Of a stretch of DNA of 64,000 nucleotides, positions 45,191-54,617 are shown one piece after another. Below the pieces are notes generated by a model. It did not search any database, was not told the DNA's origin, and saw only the letters and a list, made by a program, of their open reading frames with translations. Numbering within the stretch: the first letter of the stretch is position 1; each line of letters opens with the position of its first letter. The stretch is from the NCBI GenBank assembly GCA_020636355.1, contig JACJYB010000006.1, positions 124,001-188,000 of the forward strand, given 5' to 3'. Source of the stretch: Lewinellaceae bacterium. GTDB lineage: Bacteria > Bacteroidota > Bacteroidia > Chitinophagales > Saprospiraceae. The position numbers and the translations under genes are program-made.

Positions 45191-46210
45191 ATGACAGCTC
45201 AGATCGCTCATTGGTGGTTACGATTATTCAGCTTAATTCTGGTATCCGGATTGCTGCCTGACCTTGAAGCGCAAAGCCTCATACGCAATGGTTCGTTTGA
45301 AGGCCTGGATCCGTTTTACGGCCACACGCCTCTGGAATGGGAAGTATGCGACTCCGTAAGCACGCCGGATATTCAGCCGATCAGCAGCGACAGACCTGCC
45401 TACGGAGGCAAGACCTATGTGGGCCTGGTTGCCCGGGTCCGCACCGAAGGCCGGCCTGAATGGAATGGAACCGTAGAAGCCATCTACCAGGAGCTCCGTG
45501 ACTCATTGATCCCCGGTCAGGACTACCGGATCCGGTTGTACCTGATGTACGATCCCAACCATAAACCATCCGCCCCACTCCAGATCGGTTCGGCGAAATT
45601 GCGCATATACATTGGCAATGAACCATGTACCGAAAGCCGTTTACTCTGGCAGTCGGTTTTTATCAATCATCAAAATTGGCAACCATATAACATCCGTTTC
45701 AAAGCAAACTGTGGTGAGAAATTTCTGCGTTTGCAGGCAGACATCGCAGATGAATCGTACGATCTCAATTACATCATGATTGATAGTGTTTCCCTGATAA
45801 AAACCAGCTCGGGAAGTCAACCGCTGGTCAATTGTGCAGATTTTTATGGTAACGGCTCCAATGGAAATAGCGGGAACAACGGACAGAACAATGGAAACGG
45901 TCAAAGTGATGCCGAATCGCAATGTCCGGTATATTTGCCTACGGCTTTCAGTCCGGATGGGGACGGCATTAACGATCATTTCCTGGTTTATCCTCACTGT
46001 CAAATCACCTCTTTCGAGCTGTACATTGTCGATCGGTGGGGCAATATGGTCTTTACCAGCCGGAATGAAAACGATGGATGGGACGGGACATTCCGGGGTA
46101 TGGAAGCGGCTTCCGGTGTTTATTCCTATCAGCTGATCTTTCATTACCTCGATACCCTGGCCCACGAACGAACCCGCACCGATCGGGGTACCGTAACTTT
46201 GTTTCGTTAA
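45191..46210 (+). CDS. Secreted protein with T9SS type B (gliding-motility-associated) C-terminus
   Basis: 339 residues from the ATG at 45191 (signal MTAQIAHWWLRLFSLILVSG then LEAQ); the frame is open from 45083 but without signal. The N-terminal domain has a carbohydrate-binding-like opening (LIRNGSFEGLDPFYGHTP). A low-complexity Asn/Gly linker (about residues 218-240, GSNGNSGNNGQNNGNGQ) leads to the type B sorting domain: YLPTAFSPDGDGINDHFLVY, LYIVDRWGNMVFTS, GWDGTFRGMEAASGVYSY. It is exported through the T9SS and probably surface attached. Function of the N-terminal part is unknown. Confidence 0.88.
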   Translation: MTAQIAHWWLRLFSLILVSGLLPDLEAQSLIRNGSFEGLDPFYGHTPLEWEVCDSVSTPDIQPISSDRPAYGGKTYVGLVARVRTEGRPEWNGTVEAIYQELRDSLIPGQDYRIRLYLMYDPNHKPSAPLQIGSAKLRIYIGNEPCTESRLLWQSVFINHQNWQPYNIRFKANCGEKFLRLQADIADESYDLNYIMIDSVSLIKTSSGSQPLVNCADFYGNGSNGNSGNNGQNNGNGQSDAESQCPVYLPTAFSPDGDGINDHFLVYPHCQITSFELYIVDRWGNMVFTSRNENDGWDGTFRGMEAASGVYSYQLIFHYLDTLAHERTRTDRGTVTLFR

Positions 46211-46240
46211 CCAATTCTTTTGCGGCAACAACACGATCCT

Positions 46241-46609
46241 ATGGAAAAACCTGTGCTTCTTGATATTGTTCCGGTATTACCCAGTTTAGACATCTCCCGT
46301 GATCTGGCCTGGTACGCAGAAAAAACCGGATTCACCAAAGTTTGGGCGGACACCATGTATGCGGTGTTAAGGCGTGAAAGATTAGCCTTCCATCTGCAGT
46401 GGCATGCTGACTCGCCGGAAGATCCACTACTGGGAGGTTCGGTGATCCGTATTTTTGTCCAGGATATCCGGAGCTATTTTGATGAATTTGTTGGAAGAGG
46501 TACCGTAACTCCAGATCGTCTGCGCATGAATACGCCCTGGGGCACGCACGAGTTTGGCTTCTACGACCTGAATAACAATGCCATCTTTATCGTGGAAGAT
46601 GCTGGGTAA
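46241..46609 (+). CDS. Glyoxalase/bleomycin-resistance (VOC) family protein
   Basis: 122 residues from the ATG at 46241 (TTG at 46220 is in frame). Two beta-alpha-beta-beta-beta units are suggested by IVPVLPSLDISRDLAWYAEK, FTKVWADTMYAVLRRERLAF, GGSVIRIFVQDIRSYFDEF and EFGFYDLNNNAIFIVED. The final Glu in FIVED fits a VOC metal ligand, and GTHEFGFYD is typical of bleomycin-resistance-like members. It could be a ligand-sequestering protein or a small dioxygenase or isomerase. It starts 30 bases after the T9SS protein and may share its transcript. Confidence 0.85.
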   Translation: MEKPVLLDIVPVLPSLDISRDLAWYAEKTGFTKVWADTMYAVLRRERLAFHLQWHADSPEDPLLGGSVIRIFVQDIRSYFDEFVGRGTVTPDRLRMNTPWGTHEFGFYDLNNNAIFIVEDAG

Positions 46610-46656
46610 TGGTGTTGCAGTTCACCGAAACAAGTAATCTTAGAAACGTAAACACA

Positions 46657-47973
46657 TCATTCCCCATACATAGGCATACCGGCCAGGCTTTTCATCTGAA
46701 GTTCAGCCATCTTCATCCGGTATGAATAATCGGATAGGCGATCTTTGACCTGAGTCTCCAGAAGGATGGCTTCACGGACAGCGTAATCGGTGGCTCGGCC
46801 CGCCTGGTAAAGTTGACGCGCCAGTTCGGTATTCCGGGTTGAGGTTTCTACATTTCGCAGCTCCAGTTCCCGCACCTCCAGCAAGCTTTGGTATTGCTGA
46901 AACAACTGGGACATGGTAGAGCGTATGTTCAGGGTCAGGTCCTTACGAGACAATTGGATGTTATCCTGATAAATGTTCGCATTAGCAATATCCTTCTTTA
47001 GATTTCTACCCGTGAATAGATCATAGGTCAACGAGACGCCTCCGGTGGGTCCAAACGTGCGGTTGGATAACAAAAAACCAACTTCAGCACGGGAATAACT
47101 GAAACTGTATCCGAGGTTGAGGTTCAAACGGGGATAAAGATCCGCTTTTGCTTCCTTGATGGTAATTGCCGCCAGGCGCTGATCCACATCCAGTAAGCTT
47201 AACTGATAATTGTGATCCAGTGCTTGCTGAGTAAGTGCATCCAGGGCAGGCATCACAATTGGATCAATGGTTTCCGGGACACCGAACGCGATATCCGATT
47301 CACGCCCTAAAAGCAGATTAAATGCCATTTTAGCTTGCCTTAACTGCTCCTGGCGGTTCAGTAAAGCAGAACTGTCTGCGTTGACGGCATTGGTGGCCTG
47401 AAGAACCTCGAGCTCGGTACTGGCTCCCAGCCGCAGTTTATCCGAAGCCAGCCGGCGCAGCGATTGGTTCAGTTCTATGGAGGTCTCCGTGATGCCGATC
47501 TGCTGTTGTAACCGAACCAACTCATAATAAGCCAGTTGGACGTCGGTGGCAATCCCGTGCATTTCCTGCTGCGTCAATACATGGGACCGGGATTCCAGCA
47601 TATCCAGTCTCTCTTTGGTTGCAAACATCCGGAATCCGTCAAAAGCCGTCCAGGTAGCTTCCAGTCCGGCGCGGGCCGAGGTATTACCTGCTCCTACCCC
47701 GGTACGGGTATCTCCACTGAAAAACTTTTGTTCGGTGTTGTTTGAAGAGTAGGTCACCGTACCGGTCGTACTTACCCGTGGTAAATAACCGGCATTTCCA
47801 TACGTATTGCTATTAGCGGCAATGTCTTCGTTATTGCGAAGGATCTGTACCTGAAAATTATTCTCCAGCGCAATCTGAACCGCTTCTTCCAGGGACAGCA
47901 CCTGCTGAGACCAGGCCATACCACTTATCAATCCGAATAAAACGACCAACCGTACTTTTGACAGAATATTCAT
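46657..47973 (-). CDS. TolC-family outer-membrane efflux protein
   Basis: 438 residues from the ATG at 47973, which gives a signal peptide (MNILSKVRLVVLFGLISGM then AWSQ); the longer frame begins inside the RND gene. It shows two outer-membrane efflux protein repeats with long helices: LSLEEAVQIALENNFQVQIL, SRVELVRLQQQ-like segments, LNLNLGYSFSYS, and the second-repeat NIRSTMSQLFQQYQSLLE. It is the exit duct for the RND pump just upstream in the same transcript. It converges with the VOC gene, with about 47 bases between stops. Confidence 0.92.
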   Translation of the reverse strand: MNILSKVRLVVLFGLISGMAWSQQVLSLEEAVQIALENNFQVQILRNNEDIAANSNTYGNAGYLPRVSTTGTVTYSSNNTEQKFFSGDTRTGVGAGNTSARAGLEATWTAFDGFRMFATKERLDMLESRSHVLTQQEMHGIATDVQLAYYELVRLQQQIGITETSIELNQSLRRLASDKLRLGASTELEVLQATNAVNADSSALLNRQEQLRQAKMAFNLLLGRESDIAFGVPETIDPIVMPALDALTQQALDHNYQLSLLDVDQRLAAITIKEAKADLYPRLNLNLGYSFSYSRAEVGFLLSNRTFGPTGGVSLTYDLFTGRNLKKDIANANIYQDNIQLSRKDLTLNIRSTMSQLFQQYQSLLEVRELELRNVETSTRNTELARQLYQAGRATDYAVREAILLETQVKDRLSDYSYRMKMAELQMKSLAGMPMYGE

Positions 47974-47977
47974 GATA

Positions 47978-50900
47978 TTAATTACGCTTAAAGAATGTGT
48001 AGGCGGCAGGAATGACAAACAACGTCAAAACCAGGGAAAACAGCAGCCCGCCGATGATGGCAACTCCCATTGAAATACGGGAGGTAGCCGCAGAACCAAG
48101 TGCTAATGCGATAGGCAAAACGCCTAACACGGTGGCCATACTGGTCATCAGGATCGGTCTGAGCCGCAACGTAGCCGCTTCGATCACGGCAGCGAATTTA
48201 TCCAGACCGGCTTCCCTTCGCTGATTGGCAAATTCCACGATAAGGATCCCGTTTTTAGTGACAATTCCGACCAAAACTATGATCCCGATCTGGCTGAAGA
48301 TATTAATGGTGTGGCCACCCATCCATAAGGCCAGCAAGGCTCCAAAGAGGGCCAAAGGCACCGTAAACATGATGATCAGCGGATCCAAAAAGCTTTCAAA
48401 CTGGGCGGAAAGGGCCAGATAGATCAAGGCTAATGCTAGCAGGAAGGCAAAATAGAGCCCGCCGGAGCTCTCTACAAAGTCCTTGGAGGACCCGGACAGC
48501 GCTGAGCTGAAAGATTCATCGAGGACTTCCGCCTTCACAGCATCCATCGCGGCAATACCATCTCCAATGGTATATCCGTCAGCAAGATCGGCGGAAACGG
48601 TGGCAGAGATGTACCGGTTGTAACGGTACAGCGTCGGAGGATTAGATTGTTCGGTTTGCGAAACCAGGTTACTCATCTGGATCAATTCTCCTTTATTATT
48701 CCGAACGTAGATATCGGTCAGATCGCCCGGATCGTTGCGGTCGCTCCGGGGCGCTTCCCCGATGACCTCATATTGCTTACCGTCCCGGATAAAATAACCG
48801 AAACGCTGCTGACTGTAATAAAGCTGCAGGGTCTCGGCAATATCACGCACCGTTACCCCTAAACTGCGAGCCCGGTCACGATCGATCTGAATATGCAACT
48901 CCGGTTTGTTAAATTTAAGATCAAGGTCCGTCACAGAAAATTCCGGTCGCTTGTTGACCTCGTCCATAAATCTGGGGATCGCTTCCTTCAACTTGGCAAA
49001 ATTCGGACTCTGAATCACATATTGAACCGGCATTCCCCGCAGGGTACGTCCCACCGAGATGGTTTGTTCCTGGGAGACAAAGGTTCTGGCGAAGGGCAGG
49101 TTATTAAATTTCCCATAAAGAGTCTTTGCTATTTGGTCCTGGGTCCTTGTGCGCTTGCCGGGGTCTACCAGTGAATAGAAGACAAACGCTGAGTTAGCGG
49201 AGGCTGTAGAACCGAATCCCGGTGAGGTCACCGCAATGTATGCGCGCTTTTCCGGCAACGTATCCAAAATGGAAAGCAGCTCAAGCTGATACTTATCCAT
49301 CATTTCATACGAAGTCCCTTCAGGTGCGGTTGACATCACCCGAAAACTACTCTTGTCTTCCATCGGAGCCAGCTCGGACCGCAAATGAGTTCCGAGGTAA
49401 TAGATGCCATAACCTGAAATCGCCAGGATAGGAAGCACCAGCCAACGAGCTTTCACAAAGTGTTTTACACCAAAGTTGTAACCATTAGTCATCCCGCGGA
49501 AAAAGCCTTCCGTCCACCGGTACAACAGGGACTCGCGCTTTTTCTTCCTCAAAATACGAGAGCTCAACATCGGTGTCAGAGTCAGCGAAACGATGGTAGA
49601 GATCACAATGGCACCGGAAACGACAATACCGAATTCCCGGAAAAGTCGCCCGGTCAATCCTTGCAGGAAGATGATCGGCAGGAATACCGCCACCAACGTA
49701 ATACTTGTAGCGATGATCGCGAAATAAATCTCCTTCGATCCTTCAATACCGGCATGGATTGGTGCATCCCCATCTTCAATTCTTCGATAAATATTTTCCA
49801 TCATCACAATGGCGTCATCCACCACCAGTCCGGTCGCCAGTACGATGCCTAACAACGTCAGAATATTGATCGAAAATCCAAATATGTACATTACAAAGAA
49901 GGTCCCGATCAATGAAATCGGAATCGCCAAAATAGGGATCAGCGTAGTCCGCCAGTCCCGTAAGAACATAAAAATGATGATCACGACGAGAATAAAGGCA
50001 ATCAGGATGGTATCCTGCACTTCATTCACGGCCTTCCGGATGGAAAGTGTCTGGTCAAAGGCATAACCGACCAAAATATCCGGAGGTAAGTCTTTCTTGA
50101 GCTGATCAACCCGCTTGTAAACCTCATCTGCAATTTCAATGTAGTTGGCCCCCGGTAGTGGCGTGATGGCGCAACCTACCATGGGTATGACGCCGGAGCC
50201 ACGCAGGATCGTATTCAGGTTACGGGGCTGCATTTCTACGGCAGCAATATCCTTTAGCTGAACGATAACCCCATTCTGTTCCCGGATGACCATATCTGCA
50301 AATTCCTCCGGCGTATTCAATCTTCCGAAGGTCCGAATGGTTAATTCAGTCCGGTCACCCTCAATTTTTCCGGATGGTAATTCCAGGTTTTGCTCCTGTA
50401 AAGCCAGGCGTACATCCAGGGGTGTCAGTCCGTACGCAGATAATTTGGACGGATCCATCTGGATCCGGATCGCATATTTCTTTTCTCCCCAGATGCGAAT
50501 ATTGGATACACCGGGGATGGTCTGTAGTCTTTCCTTGAAGATGTTATTGGCCATTTCCGACAACGTCATCAGATCCCGGCGATCACTTTGGATGGTTAAA
50601 GCCAGTATGGTGGATGCATTGGCATCATTTTTTGTTACCGACGGCGGATCGGCATCCTGCGGCAATTGGCGCTGAACTCCGGACACTTTGTCCCGTACGT
50701 CATTGGCTGCCGCTTCAAGATTGGTTCCGATTTCAAATTCCACGGTGATGGTACTGCGTCCGTCAGCACTGGTCGAAGAAAGTGAGCGGATTCCGGCAAT
50801 GCCGTTAACAGCCTCTTCAATGACTTCGGTGATTTGGGACTCGATGATTTCCGCATTGGCACCGACATAGTTAGTTGATACAGAAATAACCGGGGGATCC

Positions 50901-51019
50901 ACAACCGGATAGTCACGCAGCCCCAGATATGAGTAGCCAATTACACCAAATAATATAATGGTTATTGAAATTACGGTGGCCAGGACCGGTCTATTGATGG
51001 ATACGGAAGCCAGACTCAT
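47978..51019 (-). CDS. RND efflux transporter, HAE1/AcrB type
   Basis: 1013 residues, full length. Typical elements are visible: SLASVSINRPVLATVISI (first helix), GLVVDDAIVMMENIYRRIED (TM4 with the two proton-relay Asp residues), FGIVVSGAIVISTIVSLTLT and LTPMLSSRIL, porter-domain segments such as SVSTNYVGANAEIIESQIT, and FSQIGIIVLVGIVTKNGIL near the end. It pumps hydrophobic compounds out through TolC using the proton gradient. Stop of this gene and start of tolC are about five bases apart; the MFP gene ends 14 bases upstream. The substrate range cannot be told. Confidence 0.96.
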   Translation of the reverse strand: MSLASVSINRPVLATVISITIILFGVIGYSYLGLRDYPVVDPPVISVSTNYVGANAEIIESQITEVIEEAVNGIAGIRSLSSTSADGRSTITVEFEIGTNLEAAANDVRDKVSGVQRQLPQDADPPSVTKNDANASTILALTIQSDRRDLMTLSEMANNIFKERLQTIPGVSNIRIWGEKKYAIRIQMDPSKLSAYGLTPLDVRLALQEQNLELPSGKIEGDRTELTIRTFGRLNTPEEFADMVIREQNGVIVQLKDIAAVEMQPRNLNTILRGSGVIPMVGCAITPLPGANYIEIADEVYKRVDQLKKDLPPDILVGYAFDQTLSIRKAVNEVQDTILIAFILVVIIIFMFLRDWRTTLIPILAIPISLIGTFFVMYIFGFSINILTLLGIVLATGLVVDDAIVMMENIYRRIEDGDAPIHAGIEGSKEIYFAIIATSITLVAVFLPIIFLQGLTGRLFREFGIVVSGAIVISTIVSLTLTPMLSSRILRKKKRESLLYRWTEGFFRGMTNGYNFGVKHFVKARWLVLPILAISGYGIYYLGTHLRSELAPMEDKSSFRVMSTAPEGTSYEMMDKYQLELLSILDTLPEKRAYIAVTSPGFGSTASANSAFVFYSLVDPGKRTRTQDQIAKTLYGKFNNLPFARTFVSQEQTISVGRTLRGMPVQYVIQSPNFAKLKEAIPRFMDEVNKRPEFSVTDLDLKFNKPELHIQIDRDRARSLGVTVRDIAETLQLYYSQQRFGYFIRDGKQYEVIGEAPRSDRNDPGDLTDIYVRNNKGELIQMSNLVSQTEQSNPPTLYRYNRYISATVSADLADGYTIGDGIAAMDAVKAEVLDESFSSALSGSSKDFVESSGGLYFAFLLALALIYLALSAQFESFLDPLIIMFTVPLALFGALLALWMGGHTINIFSQIGIIVLVGIVTKNGILIVEFANQRREAGLDKFAAVIEAATLRLRPILMTSMATVLGVLPIALALGSAATSRISMGVAIIGGLLFSLVLTLFVIPAAYTFFKRN

Positions 51020-51033
51020 AAAACGAAAAGTTT

Positions 51034-52113
51034 TTAGGGTTGGACAAAACGGTTGATGACAATCTTGGATCCATTGGCAACCGACATCAACCCACTGACG
51101 ATAACGGTATCACCGATCTTAATTCCATTCAGTACTTCGATGTATGCATCACGCCGTTCGCCGGTCCGCACATTGATTGCCTGCGCTGTTCCGCCCCGGG
51201 CCACAAATATTTCCTTGCCATCCAGGATTGGGACAATCGCGTCCGTAGGCACCAATACAGCTTCCTGGGTTACACTGGTGACCAACTGCACTTTCGCAAA
51301 CTGGCCTGGTTTAAGGATTTGTTGCGGATTATTTGCAATCCCTCTGACCCGAACGGTACGGGTTTCGGGATTCAGTTCTGTTCCGATGGCGTACACTCTC
51401 GCTTCGTAGGGTTTATCCTGCCCAACCACGGTAAAGGTCAGATTCTGGCCTGTTTTCATTTCAGGCAAGAAGCGTTCGGGTACATCGAACTCCAGTTTGA
51501 TCGGATGTATTTGATAGAGGTCAATGATCACATCGCTGGGACCAATGTACGTTCCCTCACTGACTTGTCTCAAGCCGAGGGTTCCGCTGAATGGCGCGTA
51601 TATTTTGGATTTCCCGATCAGGATTTCGTTCAATGCCAAATCCGCCTTGATGGATTCAATGGAATTCAGCAGCCGGTCGTATTCTTCCTGGCTCATGGCC
51701 TGAATAGCTACCAGTTCTTTACCCCGGGCGACCTGCTTTTCAGCAAGATCAAGACTTACTTCCAGTTTTTTCTTCTGGGCAAGCAATTCCGAATCGTCGA
51801 TCTCGGCCAACAATTGCCCGGCTTTCACATTGGCGCCTTCCTGGAAATATAATTTTTCCAATCGTCCATTGCGTTCAAACTGAATAGGAACGGCTTCATT
51901 GGGGAGTAAACTTCCGGTGGCTTCCAGGGTCCTCGCCATAGTCTGCGGTGTTACGACAAACCCTTCCACCGTCATTGCCTGTGCACTGGGTGGTGCAAAG
52001 CTCGGAGCGGGAGCGGCACTGGGCACTTCTTCGTCACTACCACAAGACATCAGAACCACTAAACTGAAAATTGGAATTAACCAAATAGACCTCGGTCTTG
52101 AATCAGGAATCAT
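51034..52113 (-). CDS. RND membrane-fusion (periplasmic adaptor) lipoprotein
   Basis: 359 residues with a lipoprotein signal (SLVVLMSC). A Pro/Ala-rich linker follows (AAPAPSFAPPSAQAM). Next come a biotinyl-lipoyl half (LYFQEGANVKAGQLLAEID), a helical hairpin (about residues 110-165), IYAPFSGTLGLRQVSEGTYI completing the lipoyl domain, and beta-barrel and membrane-proximal domains near VYAIGTELNPETRTVRVRG. It links the RND pump to TolC. As first gene of the operon, it lies 22 bases from a perfect palindrome that may regulate all three. Confidence 0.94.
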   Translation of the reverse strand: MIPDSRPRSIWLIPIFSLVVLMSCGSDEEVPSAAPAPSFAPPSAQAMTVEGFVVTPQTMARTLEATGSLLPNEAVPIQFERNGRLEKLYFQEGANVKAGQLLAEIDDSELLAQKKKLEVSLDLAEKQVARGKELVAIQAMSQEEYDRLLNSIESIKADLALNEILIGKSKIYAPFSGTLGLRQVSEGTYIGPSDVIIDLYQIHPIKLEFDVPERFLPEMKTGQNLTFTVVGQDKPYEARVYAIGTELNPETRTVRVRGIANNPQQILKPGQFAKVQLVTSVTQEAVLVPTDAIVPILDGKEIFVARGGTAQAINVRTGERRDAYIEVLNGIKIGDTVIVSGLMSVANGSKIVINRFVQP

Positions 52114-52134
52114 GTATGTAAATTTCAGATGGCG

Positions 52135-52148
52135 AAATTGATCAATTT
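52135..52148. promoter_or_regulatory. Perfect 14-bp palindrome upstream of the RND operon
   Basis: AAATTGATCAATTT reads the same on both strands. It lies in the 290-base divergent gap, 22 bases before the MFP start codon. Its position and symmetry fit an operator for a dimeric repressor of the efflux operon. No regulator gene is linked, so the match is only to position and form. Confidence 0.4.
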
Positions 52149-52403
52149 TTTAAAGATATCTCTGCCCGCAAACCTTAACGTCATGTTAAGAAGCTGGTAT
52201 CCAGAGGACTTTCGCAATTTTGTTTGTTACGGATTAGGTACAACGCAACAGTAAATTGCTTCTTAAAGCAACTCCAATTCTATTCAGATTGTTGGTAGAA
52301 TTAGAGGTTCAGTGGACGAATTGACCAGTTGAGTAGATTTTGTTCGTGATAAAAGCGATATTACTTTACCTTATTTGGGAAGAAACGAATCACAGGGGGT
52401 ACC

Positions 52404-54368
52404 TTGAATAAATGGCAATATCAAATTCTGTTAACCATTACGGTGGTTGCTTTTATGGCGACCGGAAAAGGATATGGTCAAATTGAGCCATTTGTTTGTT
52501 CCGGCGAGTACTACCTCACTTTAAGACCTGGATTTATCAGCAATATGAACCAGGTGATCATTGACCCTGTGACAGAAGAAGTCCGCTTTAAACCGATACC
52601 AGGGTTCCCGCCTAAATATCACATCAATGGCATGGGCTACCGGAGCACGGACAATTTTATCTATACGCTGGAGCAGGACACCAGAACCCTGATCCGAATC
52701 GGTAAAAATGGGACGGCGCAAGAGTTGCGGGTGATCCAGGAATTATTTAACGGGCAATACCCGGCGGGCGATGTAACCCCGGACGGGCATTACCTGATCC
52801 TGATCGGTGGAAGTCCGTTCAGTGTTTACTCCAACTTTGTGGCCTTTGTGGACTTAACCAGTCCCTCCTATCCGGTAACGGTTCACAATGTCAATTTTAC
52901 AGCTTCAATTTATGACTTCGCTTTCGATCCCTTTACCGGGGTAGCTTATGGCTACGACAGCCAGAATCAGCGCGTCATTACAATCAATTTTAAAACTTTT
53001 GAAATCCAGTCCGTCAGCCGCACCAGGCAGATTGCTTCCTCCATAGCATCGGTCTTTTTTGATGCATTTGGCAATCTGTATGGATATGGTTCGATTGGAC
53101 AGACTTTTGGCATTCAAAATACCCTTTTTAAGATTGACAAGGATCAGGGAATCGTCGAATTTCTGACCCGTGGTGAGGAGGCAAACCGCAGCGATGCTTG
53201 TTCCTGTCCTTTTACCCTAAAGCTTCAAAAAACAGTGGCCCCACGTGAAACTGTTCCCTGTTCGATGGTGGAATACACCTTTATTGTAGCTAATTCGACC
53301 GGATTCACCCAAAGCGGCATTCGGCTGGAAGATCAACTACCCCAAAATTTCTCCATCAACAAAATTTTGACCAACCCATTTGGGGGTGATGTGCTATCCG
53401 CCGAAGGACCTGACCGTCTGATTATTGAAAATATGGTGGTCCCTCCGGGTATTGATTCGGTTAAGATTGAAGTTTACGTAGGTCCAAATACCGTAGGCCA
53501 CCGGGGAAATCAAGCCTTATTAAGCCGGCTGGCAGTCAATCTGGGTACGCAAACGCTTTCGGATGACCCTGCCACCCTTAAACCGGAAGACTCTACCTTC
53601 CTGAATGTCGTGCCTTTTGTCCTGGATCTGGAAAATCAAAATAAACAGCTTTGTCCCGGAGAAACTCTGGTATTGATGGGTAACCAGAACGGGGTGAGCT
53701 ACCTGTGGAATGATGCTTCCACCGGGTCATCCTATTCCGTATCCGAGCCGGGAACCTATTGGGTGAAAGCAGAGACCGGTTGCGCCACGCTTTACGACAC
53801 CATTGAGGTTGTGTTTTCCCCGCCTATCTCGGTAGATCTGGGAGAGGACCTGGTGGTGGATCTGGGGGAAGAAGTCCGGGTTTTTCCCGATGTCAATTCC
53901 TCAATTGATTTTGTGAATGAATGGACGGCTACCACCCAAAAGCCTTTTCCACTGTGCAGAACCTGCAGTGATGTGACTGTCCGACCGCTGTTTGACGCTA
54001 CTTTACGACTCACGGTAACGAACACCGCAGGCTGTACGGCCAGTGATTCATTGGAAATCCGGGTCAACAAGGTCAAGGACATTCTTGCTCCTAATGCATT
54101 CAGTCCAAACGGGGATGGAAACAATGATGTATTCTATCTTTTCGGCAAAGGGGTAGACCGGGTAGAGGCATTCCGTATTTTTGACCGGTGGGGTAATATC
54201 GTTTATGAACGCAAGGATCTCACCATCAATGAGGTATCCCAGGGTTGGGATGGTCGGGTGAAGGACGGTTCGTGGGCTCAGCCCGGTGTTTACGTCTGGA
54301 CGGCGCAAGTGCGTTTTCTGGATGATGATATCCGCATTGCCGGAGGCGATATTACCCTGATTCGCTGA
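52404..54368 (+). CDS. Large secreted protein with DUF11-type and T9SS type B domains
   Basis: 654 residues starting with TTG at 52404. No ATG lies before the signal region, and an unusually good Shine-Dalgarno-like AGGGGG sits about six bases upstream. The signal is MNKWQYQILLTITVVAFM. The N-terminal half (about residues 30-260) looks like a propeller (FVDLTSPSYPVTVHNVNF, FDPFTGVAYGYDSQNQRV). A DUF11-like conserved repeat follows (TLKLQKTVAPRETVPCSMVE), then an Ig-like LCPGETLVLMGNQNG region, and a type B sorting domain (LAPNAFSPNGDGNNDVFYLF, FDRWGNIVYERKD, GWDGRVKDGSWAQPGVYVW). It is a T9SS-exported surface protein of unknown ligand. Confidence 0.85.
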   Translation: MNKWQYQILLTITVVAFMATGKGYGQIEPFVCSGEYYLTLRPGFISNMNQVIIDPVTEEVRFKPIPGFPPKYHINGMGYRSTDNFIYTLEQDTRTLIRIGKNGTAQELRVIQELFNGQYPAGDVTPDGHYLILIGGSPFSVYSNFVAFVDLTSPSYPVTVHNVNFTASIYDFAFDPFTGVAYGYDSQNQRVITINFKTFEIQSVSRTRQIASSIASVFFDAFGNLYGYGSIGQTFGIQNTLFKIDKDQGIVEFLTRGEEANRSDACSCPFTLKLQKTVAPRETVPCSMVEYTFIVANSTGFTQSGIRLEDQLPQNFSINKILTNPFGGDVLSAEGPDRLIIENMVVPPGIDSVKIEVYVGPNTVGHRGNQALLSRLAVNLGTQTLSDDPATLKPEDSTFLNVVPFVLDLENQNKQLCPGETLVLMGNQNGVSYLWNDASTGSSYSVSEPGTYWVKAETGCATLYDTIEVVFSPPISVDLGEDLVVDLGEEVRVFPDVNSSIDFVNEWTATTQKPFPLCRTCSDVTVRPLFDATLRLTVTNTAGCTASDSLEIRVNKVKDILAPNAFSPNGDGNNDVFYLFGKGVDRVEAFRIFDRWGNIVYERKDLTINEVSQGWDGRVKDGSWAQPGVYVWTAQVRFLDDDIRIAGGDITLIR

Positions 54369-54577
54369 CCTCAAAATCAATCGAAATATTATCTTTCCAA
54401 TAGGGCCAGCTTCCTGAAAATATTTTACCCGCTTCTTTGCTGGCAATATATATTTTGTATATTCACTTAAGGATAATGGTCAAGGCATTGTCCTTTACAT
54501 TCATTTCAGCCTTTATTCATTGATGGAAAAAAATTTATAAGAAGACTAAATAGCCGAATTTACTTACTCTTTATAAT

Positions 54578-54590
54578 TGTAAATTTTACA
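54578..54590. promoter_or_regulatory. Inverted repeat upstream of susC-like gene
   Basis: TGTAAA-T-TTTACA, six paired bases on each side of one base, lies 28 bases before the SusC-type start codon in a very A+T-rich stretch. It could be an operator. It could also arise by chance in such A+T-rich DNA. Confidence 0.3.
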
Positions 54591-54617
54591 TTTAATTTTT
54601 CAACAACTTAAACCAAA

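Noticed and set aside
51040..51852. 270-codon plus-strand frame opposite the membrane-fusion gene
   Set aside because: The minus-strand gene shows every MFP domain. The antisense frame has no support.
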